NCBI RefSeq assembly: GCF_002321025.1
Contig: NZ_DCLL01000027.1
Span: 1 to 64,000 of the forward strand
Direction of reading: 5' to 3'
From: Acinetobacter lwoffii
GTDB lineage: Bacteria > Pseudomonadota > Gammaproteobacteria > Pseudomonadales > Moraxellaceae
Length of the DNA stretch: 64,000 bases
Within the stretch, counting starts at the first letter, position 1; each line of letters begins with the position of its first letter. A model generated the notes under the pieces. It made no database searches. It was not told the DNA's origin and was given only the letters and a program-made list of their open reading frames with translations. Of the stretch, positions 25,867 through 34,576 are shown piece by piece. The position numbers were made by a program, and so were the translations under genes.

Positions 25867-25978
25867 AAATTAGAATAATATTCGAAAAATAATACTTATT
25901 ATAAAATAAATTGAAAGCCAATTTTGTAAAAAATCGCAGATACTTGTTTCACTTTCTGGAGTTTGAAAGGAAAAGGAA
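25867..25978. promoter_or_regulatory. Putative Lrp-type operator region
   Basis: The AT-rich gap between regulator and exporter holds GAATA-A-TATTC (25873-25883) and AATAA-TAC-TTATT (25889-25901). These are two dyads about 16 bases centre to centre, close to the regulator start. They fit autoregulation and exporter control, by analogy with LysG- and Lrp-type systems. Confidence 0.45.
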
Positions 25979-26584
25979 ATGTCTGTATTTGTACTCTTTG
26001 CACTGACCGTGCTTCCCCTGATTTTTACGCCTGGACCCGATATGTTATTTATCCTGTCTCAAGTGATGGGTAAAGATGCAAAAGCAGGCATGATGGCAAC
26101 CTTAGGGGTGTGTTGCGGTTATCTGGTGCATTCTATTCTGGTGGCACTCGGAATTGCGGCTATTATTATCTCTTTTCCGGTGCTGTTTGAAACAATTCGC
26201 TGGCTTGGGATTGCGTATCTGTTGTATTTGGCCTTTAATTTGCTCAAATCGGTATTCAGTAAAAAAGCGCTGAACATTGAGAAAAAGACCTCAGCCAATC
26301 CGATTAAAAAAGGTTTTTTTACTGCGCTGTTAAATCCAAAAGGCATGTTGATTTATTTTGCGATTTTGCCGCAGTTTATTGATAAATCCGCCAATACTGT
26401 CAGCCAAGGTTTGATCCTGTCCTTTATTTTTATCAGTCTGATTTTTGTAGTGTATTGTAGCTTAAGTATTTTGTTCAGCAAAATCAGCCAAAAAACCCAA
26501 ATGGATGAACGTAAACAAAAATGGGTGGATGGAACTTCTGGTGGTTTACTGGCACTTGCTGCAAGCTGGCTCATCATCAATTAA
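25979..26584 (+). CDS. LysE-family amino-acid exporter
   Basis: This 201-residue protein has six hydrophobic helices. It has the LysE/RhtB signature near the N-terminus (TPGPDMLFIL) and GxxxxxLLNPKGMLIYFAI in the middle. Members export amino acids or their analogues. AAAGGAAAAGGAA gives a strong ribosome site. It is divergent from an Lrp-type regulator that probably controls it. A perfect terminator hairpin follows. Confidence 0.92.
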   Translation: MSVFVLFALTVLPLIFTPGPDMLFILSQVMGKDAKAGMMATLGVCCGYLVHSILVALGIAAIIISFPVLFETIRWLGIAYLLYLAFNLLKSVFSKKALNIEKKTSANPIKKGFFTALLNPKGMLIYFAILPQFIDKSANTVSQGLILSFIFISLIFVVYCSLSILFSKISQKTQMDERKQKWVDGTSGGLLALAASWLIIN

Positions 26585-26597
26585 TCTGGTTGCAAAG

Positions 26598-26626
26598 AAG
26601 CATACTGTTCGCAGTATGCTTTTTTT
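26598..26626 (+). terminator. Terminator after the LysE-family gene
   Basis: AAGCATACTG-TTCG-CAGTATGCTT is a perfect 10-bp stem with a UUCG tetraloop and a T run. This is one of the clearest terminators in the window. Confidence 0.95.
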
Positions 26627-27107
26627 ATAATTGCGAAGATTTGAAATTAAATATTCACTTTGTCGGCGTAGAATTCAATGCGCTGGTTTATTATTTGGTC
26701 AATTTGTCTTTATATTAGGTTTAATTCGCTCTCAAAAAGAGTTCTGTCCAAAATGACAAAAGCTGACATACGTATATTCCGGCTGTTTTGCTTCAAGCTG
26801 CTTTAAATCAATTTAAATTAAATGTGATCAATCAAAACTTCTGATGTGATTAATCAGATAAAAAAATAATATAAATCAATGGGTAAATTTTAAGTAAATA
26901 TTGATACATTTCATTGTAATAAAACGATAACAATTAATTGTGAACGCATCGTTCAGGGAAAATTACGCATTTTTACACCTCTTTGTTGAATTGTGACTTG
27001 ACCGAAATGCCGTACACATTGCAAGATAGGGCACCTAAAAAAATTTAAGTGAAGAGTTACACTAACTTTTCTCAACATTTACATTTGCTAAAACAGCCGA
27101 GGATTAC
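26627..27107 (+). promoter_or_regulatory. Long AT-rich control region upstream of etfBA
   Basis: This stretch of about 480 bases has no convincing gene. It holds two TGATNNATCA dyads in a 13-base repeat (26822-26834 and 26844-26856), 22 bases apart. A nested dyad follows: AACGAT (26923-26928), ACAATTAATTGT (26930-26941) and ATCGTT (26948-26953). A weak promoter TTGACC-18 bases-CAAGAT lies at 26998-27027. The size and the spaced dyads suggest transcriptional control of etfBA. Confidence 0.45.
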
Positions 27108-27860
27108 ATGAAGGCTCTTGTTGCTGTAAAACGTGTGGTTGATGCCAACGTTAAAGTTCGTGTTAAACCGGACAACAGTGGTGTTGACTTAACTAACGTT
27201 AAAATGTCAATTAATCCATTCTGTGAAATTGCAGTGGAAGAAGCGGTTCGTTTAAAAGAAAAAGGAACTGTTTCAGAAATCATTGTTGTTTCTATTGGTC
27301 CTAAAGAAGCCCAAGAACAGATTCGTTCTGCAATGGCGCTTGGTGCTGACCGCGGTATTCTGGTTGAAGCTGATGACAGCCAACTGGGTGCGCTGGAAAT
27401 CGCTAAAATTCTGAAAGGCGTTGTTGACGCTGAACAACCACAATTGATCCTTCTGGGTAAGCAAGCAATTGATGATGACTCGAATCAGGTTGGTCAGATG
27501 CTTGGCGCTCTAATGGGTGCAGGTCAAGGTACATTCGCTTCTGAAGTAAAAGTAGATGGCGATAAAGTACAAGTAACACGTGAAGTAGACGGCGGTTTAC
27601 AAACTGTTGAGCTGAAACTTCCAGCAATCATTACCACGGACTTGCGTTTGAACGAGCCTCGTTATGCGGCACTTCCAAACATCATGAAAGCGCGTAAAAA
27701 ACCGCTGGATACCAAGTCACCTGCAGATTTCGGTGTAAACCCTGCAACTAAACTGAAAACAGTGAAAGTTGAATCACCTGCAGAGCGTAAAGCTGGCGTA
27801 CAAGTGAAGTCTGTAGACGAGCTTGTAGAAAAATTGAAAAACGAAGCGAAAGTGATCTAA
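27108..27860 (+). CDS. etfB: Electron transfer flavoprotein subunit beta
   Basis: This 250-residue AMP-binding subunit forms the ETF heterodimer with EtfA. ETF carries electrons from acyl-CoA and other dehydrogenases to ETF-ubiquinone oxidoreductase. The start KALVAVKRVVD and the motifs NPFCEIAVEEAVRLKE, LLGKQAIDDDSNQVG and LRLNEPRYAALPNIMKARKK are typical. GAGGATTAC precedes the ATG. etfA follows after 18 bases. Confidence 0.97.
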   Translation: MKALVAVKRVVDANVKVRVKPDNSGVDLTNVKMSINPFCEIAVEEAVRLKEKGTVSEIIVVSIGPKEAQEQIRSAMALGADRGILVEADDSQLGALEIAKILKGVVDAEQPQLILLGKQAIDDDSNQVGQMLGALMGAGQGTFASEVKVDGDKVQVTREVDGGLQTVELKLPAIITTDLRLNEPRYAALPNIMKARKKPLDTKSPADFGVNPATKLKTVKVESPAERKAGVQVKSVDELVEKLKNEAKVI

Positions 27861-27878
27861 TACAGAAGGATAAAAATC

Positions 27879-28811
27879 ATGAGTATTTTAGTTATCGCTG
27901 AGCACGACAACAAAGCATTAAACGCTGCTACTTTAAACGTTGTTGCTGCAGCGCAAAAAATCGGTGGTGATATCACTGTATTGGTTGCTGGTTCTGGCGC
28001 TCAGGCAGTTGCTGACCAAGCGGCTAAAGTTGCGGGTGTAAGCAAAGTATTACTTGCTGATGACGCTGCTTATGCAAACCAATTGGCTGAAAATGTGGCT
28101 AAACTTGTTGCTGAATTAGGTAAAGGCTATACACATATCCTTGCTGCTTCTACAACAACTGGTAAAAACATTTTACCACGTGCAGCTGCGCTTCTTGACG
28201 TAAGCATGATCACTGACATCATTGCGGTAGATGGTCCTAAGACTTTCAAACGTCCGATCTATGCAGGTAACGCAATTGCAACTGTAGAATCAGGCGAAAA
28301 CATCGTATTGGCGACTGTTCGTGGTACAGCATTTGATGCTGTAGCTGCTGAAGGCGGTTCTGCTGCTGTTGAAGCTGCTGCGTCTACTGGTGATGCGGGT
28401 ATTTCTAAGTTTATCAACGAAGAAATCGTAAAGTCTGAACGTCCTGAACTGACAGCTGCGCGTATTGTGGTTTCTGGTGGTCGTGGTGTAGGTTCTGGTG
28501 AGAACTATCACAAGATCCTTGATCCATTGGCCGACAAGCTTGGTGCTGCTCAAGGTGCATCACGTGCTGCGGTAGATGCTGGCTTCGTACCAAACGATAT
28601 GCAAGTGGGTCAAACTGGTAAAATCGTTGCACCTGACCTGTACATCGCGGTAGGTATCTCTGGTGCGATTCAGCATTTGGCGGGTATGAAAGAGTCTAAA
28701 GTGATCGTTGCGATCAACAAAGATGAAGAAGCACCAATCAATGCAGTCGCTGACTACTGGTTAGTCGGTGACCTGAACACTGTAATTCCAGAATTGGTTT
28801 CTAAAATCTAA
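27879..28811 (+). CDS. etfA: Electron transfer flavoprotein subunit alpha
   Basis: This 310-residue FAD-binding subunit is the partner of EtfB. Its C-terminal FAD domain has RIVVSGGRGVGSGENY, GASRAAVDAGFVPNDMQVGQTGK, AVGISGAIQHLAGMK and INKDEEAPI, the usual order. AGGATAAAAATC precedes the ATG. A long terminator hairpin follows. Confidence 0.98.
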   Translation: MSILVIAEHDNKALNAATLNVVAAAQKIGGDITVLVAGSGAQAVADQAAKVAGVSKVLLADDAAYANQLAENVAKLVAELGKGYTHILAASTTTGKNILPRAAALLDVSMITDIIAVDGPKTFKRPIYAGNAIATVESGENIVLATVRGTAFDAVAAEGGSAAVEAAASTGDAGISKFINEEIVKSERPELTAARIVVSGGRGVGSGENYHKILDPLADKLGAAQGASRAAVDAGFVPNDMQVGQTGKIVAPDLYIAVGISGAIQHLAGMKESKVIVAINKDEEAPINAVADYWLVGDLNTVIPELVSKI

Positions 28812-28827
28812 TTCCTGAATCAGCTTT

Positions 28828-28894
28828 AAAAAAAACGCTCTTGCGCAGGCAGTGAAAGCAATGCTTTCCTGTTTTGTGCAAGGGCGTTTTTTTA
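28828..28894 (+). terminator. Long terminator hairpin after etfA
   Basis: AAAAAACGCTCTTGCGCA pairs with TGTGCAAGGGCGTTTTTT over a 30-base loop. Inside the loop GAAAGCA/TGCTTTC makes a second stem. Confidence 0.85.
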
Positions 28895-28992
28895 TGCAAA
28901 AATTTTAAAAATACTCGGCAGTCGAAACTAGAGTATTTCATTTGCATGAAAAGTGATAAAATTCCGGTTTGGTTTTTCTCCTGTTTTTAATC

Positions 28993-29652
28993 ATGTCCTT
29001 TTCCAAAGCCGCCCATATCCTGTTCATTAGTTTTCTGCTGATTGCGCTTTATCTGGGTATTTGCATTCATACTGCCCTGAATGCACCGCCTGCGGTGACT
29101 CAGTATTTATTTAGTGAATCAGGCGCTTTTGAAGTCATGAGTCCATGGTTATGGTACTTGCTGGCAGTGCTGTGTTTGCTCAATGTTGAAATCAAACCTA
29201 ATACCCGAGTGTTTACGGCTATAGCAGCGACATTGTTGGGATTGCGGGAAATGGATTTTCATAAGCAGGTGTTTGAAATGAGTTTTATTAAAACTAATTT
29301 CTATCGCAGTGCTGAAATTCCGCTCATGGATAAGCTGCTCGGATTTATTTTATTGCTCGGGATTATTTTTGTCTTTCTGGTACTGGCGAAAAAATTGGTT
29401 CAAACCATACGAAGCATGAAAGATTCTTTGAATATTGCACATTTTTTTATCTTCCTCACCATTGCCTGTGGCGGACTGAGCAAGGTGCTGGATCGCACGA
29501 CCTCAACCCTGAAAGAAGAATTCGGCATCCAGTTGGTGCCACATACTCAAATCATGATTATGACCATTGAGGAAGGGGTAGAAATGTTATTGCCAGTTTT
29601 ATTGATTGTGGCCGTGCTGAGCTATCGTAAAGTACTGAACCAGGCACAATAA
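28993..29652 (+). CDS. Polytopic membrane protein of unknown function
   Basis: I do not recognise this protein of about 219 residues. It has six predicted helices. Polar motifs sit between or inside them: LREMDFHK, SKVLDRT and MTIEEGVEMLLP. Acidic and histidine residues at helix edges could form a metal or active site, but this is speculative. The ATG at 28993 is chosen over a TTG at 28969; neither has a good ribosome site. It lies between the etfA terminator and its own terminator, as a monocistronic gene. Confidence 0.7.
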   Translation: MSFSKAAHILFISFLLIALYLGICIHTALNAPPAVTQYLFSESGAFEVMSPWLWYLLAVLCLLNVEIKPNTRVFTAIAATLLGLREMDFHKQVFEMSFIKTNFYRSAEIPLMDKLLGFILLLGIIFVFLVLAKKLVQTIRSMKDSLNIAHFFIFLTIACGGLSKVLDRTTSTLKEEFGIQLVPHTQIMIMTIEEGVEMLLPVLLIVAVLSYRKVLNQAQ

Positions 29653-29674
29653 AAATATAGAAAAAACGATGAAG

Positions 29675-29705
29675 ATGCGCCAGTTGATTAGCGCATTTTG
29701 TTTTT
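29675..29705 (+). terminator. Terminator after the membrane protein gene
   Basis: ATGCGC and GCGCAT pair over a 10-base loop, followed by TTTGTTTTT. Confidence 0.75.
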
Positions 29706-29856
29706 GTACTCCTGTATTTTTCAAAATTTTGGGTATTGAAAAATCCTGTCTGGATGCGCTGATTTTCGGTTTTGAAATAACAAGAAAATGATCACTAAAA
29801 TGAAGATAATTAACAAGGTTAAGCTGAATATTTCGACACAAAAATACAAGTGTTTA

Positions 29857-29956
29857 TGCTATAATTTAGGGCTGTATTTTAGTTTTTAACTCAGTCGTTT
29901 GAGTTAATGATTTTGCTAGTTTTACGACATATAAATACAAGCCAAAATTGGCTTGT
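29857..29956 (+). promoter_or_regulatory. gyrA promoter (-10) and structured leader
   Basis: An extended -10 element TGCTATAAT is at 29857-29865. I could not find a well-spaced -35. The leader has two hairpins: AACTCA/TGAGTT (29888-29905) and the perfect ACAAGCCAA-AA-TTGGCTTGT (29937-29956), which ends just before the AAGGAG ribosome site. Confidence 0.55.
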
Positions 29957-29972
29957 AGAATAAGGAGTATGC

Positions 29973-32954
29973 ATGAGCGTATCGGAAATTAGACCGATTG
30001 CCATTGAGGATGAACTTAAAAGCTCATATCTCGATTATGCGATGAGCGTGATTGTGTCACGTGCATTGCCCGATGTACGAGATGGTTTAAAACCTGTTCA
30101 TCGTCGTGTGCTTTTCGCAATGCACGAATTAGGCAATGACTATAACAAAGCTTATAAAAAGTCTGCACGTGTCGTCGGTGACGTGATTGGTAAATATCAC
30201 CCGCATGGTGATTCTGCCGTATACGAAACCATTGTACGTATGGCGCAAGATTTCAGCTTGCGTTACCAATTGGTTGATGGTCAAGGTAACTTCGGTTCGG
30301 TCGATGGCGACAGCGCAGCAGCAATGCGTTATACCGAAGTACGTATGCGTAAACTGACCCACGAACTGTTAGCGGATCTTGAAAAAGATACCGTCGAGTG
30401 GGAAGACAACTACGATGGCTCTGAGCGTATTCCTCAAGTCATGCCAACCCGTGTTCCGAACTTATTAATTAATGGTGTCACTGGTATTGCAGTTGGTATG
30501 GCGACCAATATGGCGCCGCATAACATGACTGAAGTTGTGAATGCGTGTCTGGCCTATGCCAATGATCCTCAAATCAGTATCGAAGGGTTGATGGAACATA
30601 TTTCTGGTCCGGATTTCCCGACAGGCGGTATCATTTACGGTAAATCAGGCATCGTCGATGCATACCGTACCGGTAAGGGCCGTTTGCATATCCGTGGTAA
30701 GTACCATTTCGAAGAAGATCCGAAGAATGGCCGTACCACGATTGTCTTCACTGAAATTCCATATCAGGTCAATAAAGCAAAAACCATTGAGCGTATTGCT
30801 GAACTGGTCAAAGAGAAAAAACTGGAAGGCATTTCAGAGCTTCGTGACGAGTCTGACAAAGACGGTATGCGTATCGCGATTGACCTGAAGCGCGGTGAAA
30901 ACGCTGAAGTGATCGTGAACAACCTGTTCCAGAACACGCAACTTGAAAACTCTTTCAGCATCAATATGGTTTGCCTGGACAATGGCCAACCAAAATTGAT
31001 GAACCTGAAAGACATCATTGCCGCGTTTATCCGTCACCGTCAGGAAGTGGTCACGCGTCGTACCATGTTCGAATTACGCAAAGCGCGTGAACGTGGTCAT
31101 ATCTTGGAAGGTTTAACCGTTGCTCTGGCAAATATTGATGCCATCATCGAAACCATCAAGAGTTCTGCAAATCCGGCTGAAGCGCGTGAGCGTTTGCAGG
31201 CAGGTGAGTGGGCAGGTGGCGGTGTTTTGGCCTTGTTGGAAAAAGCCGGTTCAGTTTCTGTTCGTCCGGATGAGATTGAAGGTGAAGACCCAAGTCGCCC
31301 GTTTGGTTTGGATGGCGAGATTTATCGTCTGTCACCAACCCAGGTGAATGCGATTATGGAGCTTCGCTTGCATCGTTTAACTGGTCTTGAACAAGACAAG
31401 TTACATGCTGAATATAGCGAAATTCTGTCACAAATTGCTGAACTGACTGCAATTTTGAATGACTTTAATCTGTTGATGAATGTGATTCGTGAAGAATTGG
31501 CCTTGATTCTTCAGCAGTATGGCGATGCACGTAAAACGTCGATTGTCGAGTCACGTATCGATTTCTCTCGTGAGGATCTGATTCCTGAAGAGCAAATGGT
31601 TCTGACGGTATCGAAATCAGGTTATGCGAAAACACAACCATTGTCTGACTATGCTGCGCAGCGTCGTGGTGGCCGTGGTAAGTCTGCGACCAGCATGAAA
31701 GAAGATGATTACATTCAACATCTGATTGTGACTTCAAGTCATGCGACGGTACTTTGTTTTACCAACGTTGGTAAGGTCTATCGTCTGAAAGTCTATGAAG
31801 TGCCGCAAGCATCACGTGGTGCCAAAGGTCGCCCAATGGTGAACTTGCTGCCACTGGATGAAAACGAGACCATTACCGCGATCTTGCCGGTGATCGATGC
31901 GCCGAAGAAATTCAAAGAACGTCTGGCTGACTTCAAGGCATTTGTCAAAGCCAATGCAGCGCAGTTGCAAGCCAATGAAGTGATCAATGCTCATTTTGCC
32001 GAGCTTGAAGCAGCGCTGACAGAATCTGAAGACGGTGCGGATGATATTTCTGATGCATTGCGTATTCAATTGAAACAGTTGGGCTTGGAGCTTTCTGCAA
32101 CAGACCTTGATGATGACATTATTAATGACTTTGCTCAGCAGGCTGAAGCGGTACGTAAAAACTTCTATGTGTTTATGGCGACTGAATACGGTACGATTAA
32201 ACGTGTAGAGCTTGAACAGTTCTCAAATGTTCGTTCAAACGGTTTACGTGCGATTGAGCTGAATGGCGATGATACCTTGATTGGTGTAGCGATTACTGAT
32301 GGCGAACAGCAAATCATGTTGTTCTCGAACGAAGGTAAAGCCATTCGCTTCGCAGAGACTGATGTACGTTCAATGGGCCGTTCTGCCAAAGGTGTACGTG
32401 GTATGCGCGTGACCATTGGTGCAGCTGCACAGCTAGAAGAAAATGACGAAACTGAGATCGAGTCTGATGACGAAGATGGTTCAGATTCAGCATTGATTAG
32501 CCGAATCGTATCACTGGTGGTTGTACCTGAAACTGGCGAAGTACTGTGTGCATCTGAAAATGGTTATGGTAAACGTACTCCAGTAGACGACTTCCCGACC
32601 AAGAAACGTGGCGGTAAGGGTGTGATTGCGATCAAGACCTCTGAACGTAATGGTCAATTGGTGGGCGCTGTTGCCATCGATGCAAGCAAAGAACTGATGC
32701 TAATTTCTGATGGTGGTACGCTGGTTCGTACCCGTGCATCTGAAGTGGCGCAAACCGGTCGTAACGCACAGGGTGTTCGTCTGATCCGCCTAGGTAATGA
32801 GGAATTGCTGGTTGGTGTCGTTTCAATCGAAGCGGTTGAAGAAGATGAGTTTGTTGAAGCGATTGAAGGTGCAGAATCTTTAGTGGCTGAAACGGATGCA
32901 GTTGCTGAAACTGAGCAAGTTGCAAAAGATGGTGAAAATTCAGTAGAAGAATAA
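29973..32954 (+). CDS. gyrA: DNA gyrase subunit A with an enlarged C-terminal domain
   Basis: This 993-residue protein is the breakage-reunion subunit of gyrase. The catalytic tyrosine is Y120 in AAAMRYTEVRM. The quinolone region reads HPHGDSAVYETI, with wild-type S81 and E85, so no classical resistance change is seen. The GyrA box QRRGGRGK marks it as gyrase, not ParC. It is about 118 residues longer than the 875-residue E. coli protein. A charged helical insertion of about 85 residues (about 644-729) lies between the first two blades of the C-terminal pinwheel. An acidic insertion (EENDETEIESDDEDGSDS) and a long acidic tail add more. Start by AAGGAG. Confidence 0.97.
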   Translation: MSVSEIRPIAIEDELKSSYLDYAMSVIVSRALPDVRDGLKPVHRRVLFAMHELGNDYNKAYKKSARVVGDVIGKYHPHGDSAVYETIVRMAQDFSLRYQLVDGQGNFGSVDGDSAAAMRYTEVRMRKLTHELLADLEKDTVEWEDNYDGSERIPQVMPTRVPNLLINGVTGIAVGMATNMAPHNMTEVVNACLAYANDPQISIEGLMEHISGPDFPTGGIIYGKSGIVDAYRTGKGRLHIRGKYHFEEDPKNGRTTIVFTEIPYQVNKAKTIERIAELVKEKKLEGISELRDESDKDGMRIAIDLKRGENAEVIVNNLFQNTQLENSFSINMVCLDNGQPKLMNLKDIIAAFIRHRQEVVTRRTMFELRKARERGHILEGLTVALANIDAIIETIKSSANPAEARERLQAGEWAGGGVLALLEKAGSVSVRPDEIEGEDPSRPFGLDGEIYRLSPTQVNAIMELRLHRLTGLEQDKLHAEYSEILSQIAELTAILNDFNLLMNVIREELALILQQYGDARKTSIVESRIDFSREDLIPEEQMVLTVSKSGYAKTQPLSDYAAQRRGGRGKSATSMKEDDYIQHLIVTSSHATVLCFTNVGKVYRLKVYEVPQASRGAKGRPMVNLLPLDENETITAILPVIDAPKKFKERLADFKAFVKANAAQLQANEVINAHFAELEAALTESEDGADDISDALRIQLKQLGLELSATDLDDDIINDFAQQAEAVRKNFYVFMATEYGTIKRVELEQFSNVRSNGLRAIELNGDDTLIGVAITDGEQQIMLFSNEGKAIRFAETDVRSMGRSAKGVRGMRVTIGAAAQLEENDETEIESDDEDGSDSALISRIVSLVVVPETGEVLCASENGYGKRTPVDDFPTKKRGGKGVIAIKTSERNGQLVGAVAIDASKELMLISDGGTLVRTRASEVAQTGRNAQGVRLIRLGNEELLVGVVSIEAVEEDEFVEAIEGAESLVAETDAVAETEQVAKDGENSVEE

Positions 32955-32966
32955 GTTTTTTACTGA

Positions 32967-32995
32967 TAAAAAGGGCGCTTCGGCGTCCTTTTTTA
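32967..32995 (+). terminator. Terminator after gyrA
   Basis: AAAAAGGGCGC-TTCG-GCGTCCTTTTT is a stem with one wobble pair and a TTCG loop, followed by further T bases. Confidence 0.92.
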
Positions 32996-33022
32996 TAAAC
33001 CTTGACTGCATAAGGGTAAGCG

Positions 33023-33448
33023 ATGAAAACCAAATTAATGTTGTTGGCAGCAGCGGTTGCATTGACTGGCTGTAATTCAATGGACAATATTCCGAATCCG
33101 AGTCCTGAACAGGAAAAGGCGGCACAGCTGGCTTATGAGGATTTGCGTGACGGGAAATATGAGGAATTTCTGGATCAGTTAGAACCGCAGTTGCAAACCC
33201 AGTTTAAGGATAATGAAAAGCTGATGAAACGCTTTTCACGTTCAATTCCTCAAGGTGAATACAAGTCTAAGACTTTAATGACCAAAGAGATTGAAGAAGC
33301 AACCAATCAGCCTGGACAATATAAGGTCAGTTATGAAATTGCCTATCCGGAGAATCTGGTTCAGTATGATGTGAGTTTTGATAAGCCGAATGGTAGCAAC
33401 AAGATTCGTAATTTCAATATTCAGGTCTTTGGCGAATCAAGTAAATAA
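33023..33448 (+). CDS. Small hypothetical lipoprotein
   Basis: This 141-residue protein has a lipoprotein signal peptide with lipobox LTGC (cysteine about residue 17), followed by a polar linker. The rest looks like a small alpha/beta domain with LAYEDLRDGKYEEFLDQL at its start, a pattern seen in secreted DUF3887/DUF4019-like domains. I would not assign it firmly. AGGGTAAGCG precedes the ATG. It is convergent with the exporter operon and has no visible terminator of its own. Confidence 0.75.
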   Translation: MKTKLMLLAAAVALTGCNSMDNIPNPSPEQEKAAQLAYEDLRDGKYEEFLDQLEPQLQTQFKDNEKLMKRFSRSIPQGEYKSKTLMTKEIEEATNQPGQYKVSYEIAYPENLVQYDVSFDKPNGSNKIRNFNIQVFGESSK

Positions 33449-33475
33449 GTGGAATAGGCGCATTGCTATAATGTT

Positions 33476-34576
33476 CTATCTGCTTTGATGACCAGAAATT
33501 AAACGTCGATAAGCCAAGAAAAAGCACATGCTGCCGATCATTCCAAGATAGAGCAGTTTAGGTAAGACCAGTGCGGTAGGTACACCCATCTGATTGAGTT
33601 GAATAAACATCTGCACAATTTGGGTGGAAGGCAGGATTTCGCCAACGACTTGCATCCAGATAGGCATGGCTGCATGCGGCCAGGCCGCACCAGATAAAAA
33701 GAATAGTGGAATGGAAGTGAATACAATCACATGACCCGCACGCTCTGGCAGATCCAGAAAACTGGCGAATAGGCAGGTCATACCAATTATCGTGTAGATA
33801 AAAACCGGAACAGCCAGCAGCATCCCGAGCAGGTTGCCACCACGTGGATAATCAAATAGCCAGAAGCTAAAGCCGAATAAATAGAAACATCCCAGACAGC
33901 CAATGGTGAAGACCGCTAAACACATCCCAATCAATGCATTTGTATTTAATTCTATTTTTCTTTCCCGATATACCAAAATCAGCATACTCAAACCCAAAAG
34001 AATGGTTTGGTGGATAATTAAGGGTGCAACCGCAGGAAAGACATAACTGCCATAGCCGGACAGCGGATTAAATAAAGGAATTTGATGCACAGAAAGAGCA
34101 GGTGAAAAATCCGAGACCTCGCCAAAGCGTTCAGTATAGTCTGCCAACGTTTGCTCAACCGATGTGGCTAAGCCCAGACCAATTTGTTTGGTCACTAAAA
34201 AGTTGGCTGTGCTTAAATACAGGCCAATGCCACCTGTTTCACCATGCCTTAAGCTTTGCGATAAATTGTCCGGTAGCAGTAAAATGCCATCAGCTTTTTG
34301 TGACTCCACCCCTTGTTTGGCTTCGGCAAAATTGCCGGTAATCGCCTGAATTTCGACATTGGGGCTTTGTGCCACCTGACCAATAATGCGGGTGCTTAAG
34401 CTACTTTGTTCTTCATCGACAATAATAATCGGTAGGGCTTCAGCCTGCTGCGCCTGATAAGCGGTTGGATAAAAAAAGCTGTAAAACAAGACAGATAGAA
34501 TCAGCGTGGTAAAGATTGTGCCGTGACTGACGATATCTTTAAAGCTTTGTAGATAGTAAAACCAAAGGGATTTCAT
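33476..34576 (-). CDS. ABC-2-type transporter permease (second of pair)
   Basis: This 366-residue permease has one N-terminal helix, a large extracytoplasmic domain (about 45-190, beginning LPIIIVDEEQSS) and five or six C-terminal helices. The layout is that of ABC-2 permeases of the YhhJ/YbhR type in tripartite exporters. It overlaps the preceding permease by 4 bases (ATGA). No ATP-binding subunit is encoded in the operon, so the ATPase must come from elsewhere or be dispensable. Confidence 0.88.
   Translation of the reverse strand: MKSLWFYYLQSFKDIVSHGTIFTTLILSVLFYSFFYPTAYQAQQAEALPIIIVDEEQSSLSTRIIGQVAQSPNVEIQAITGNFAEAKQGVESQKADGILLLPDNLSQSLRHGETGGIGLYLSTANFLVTKQIGLGLATSVEQTLADYTERFGEVSDFSPALSVHQIPLFNPLSGYGSYVFPAVAPLIIHQTILLGLSMLILVYRERKIELNTNALIGMCLAVFTIGCLGCFYLFGFSFWLFDYPRGGNLLGMLLAVPVFIYTIIGMTCLFASFLDLPERAGHVIVFTSIPLFFLSGAAWPHAAMPIWMQVVGEILPSTQIVQMFIQLNQMGVPTALVLPKLLYLGMIGSMCFFLAYRRLISGHQSR

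Noticed and set aside
32632..33087. 151-codon frame antisense to the gyrA 3' end and the lipoprotein start
   Set aside because: It runs across the gyrA terminator and two well-supported genes; no ribosome site or domain.
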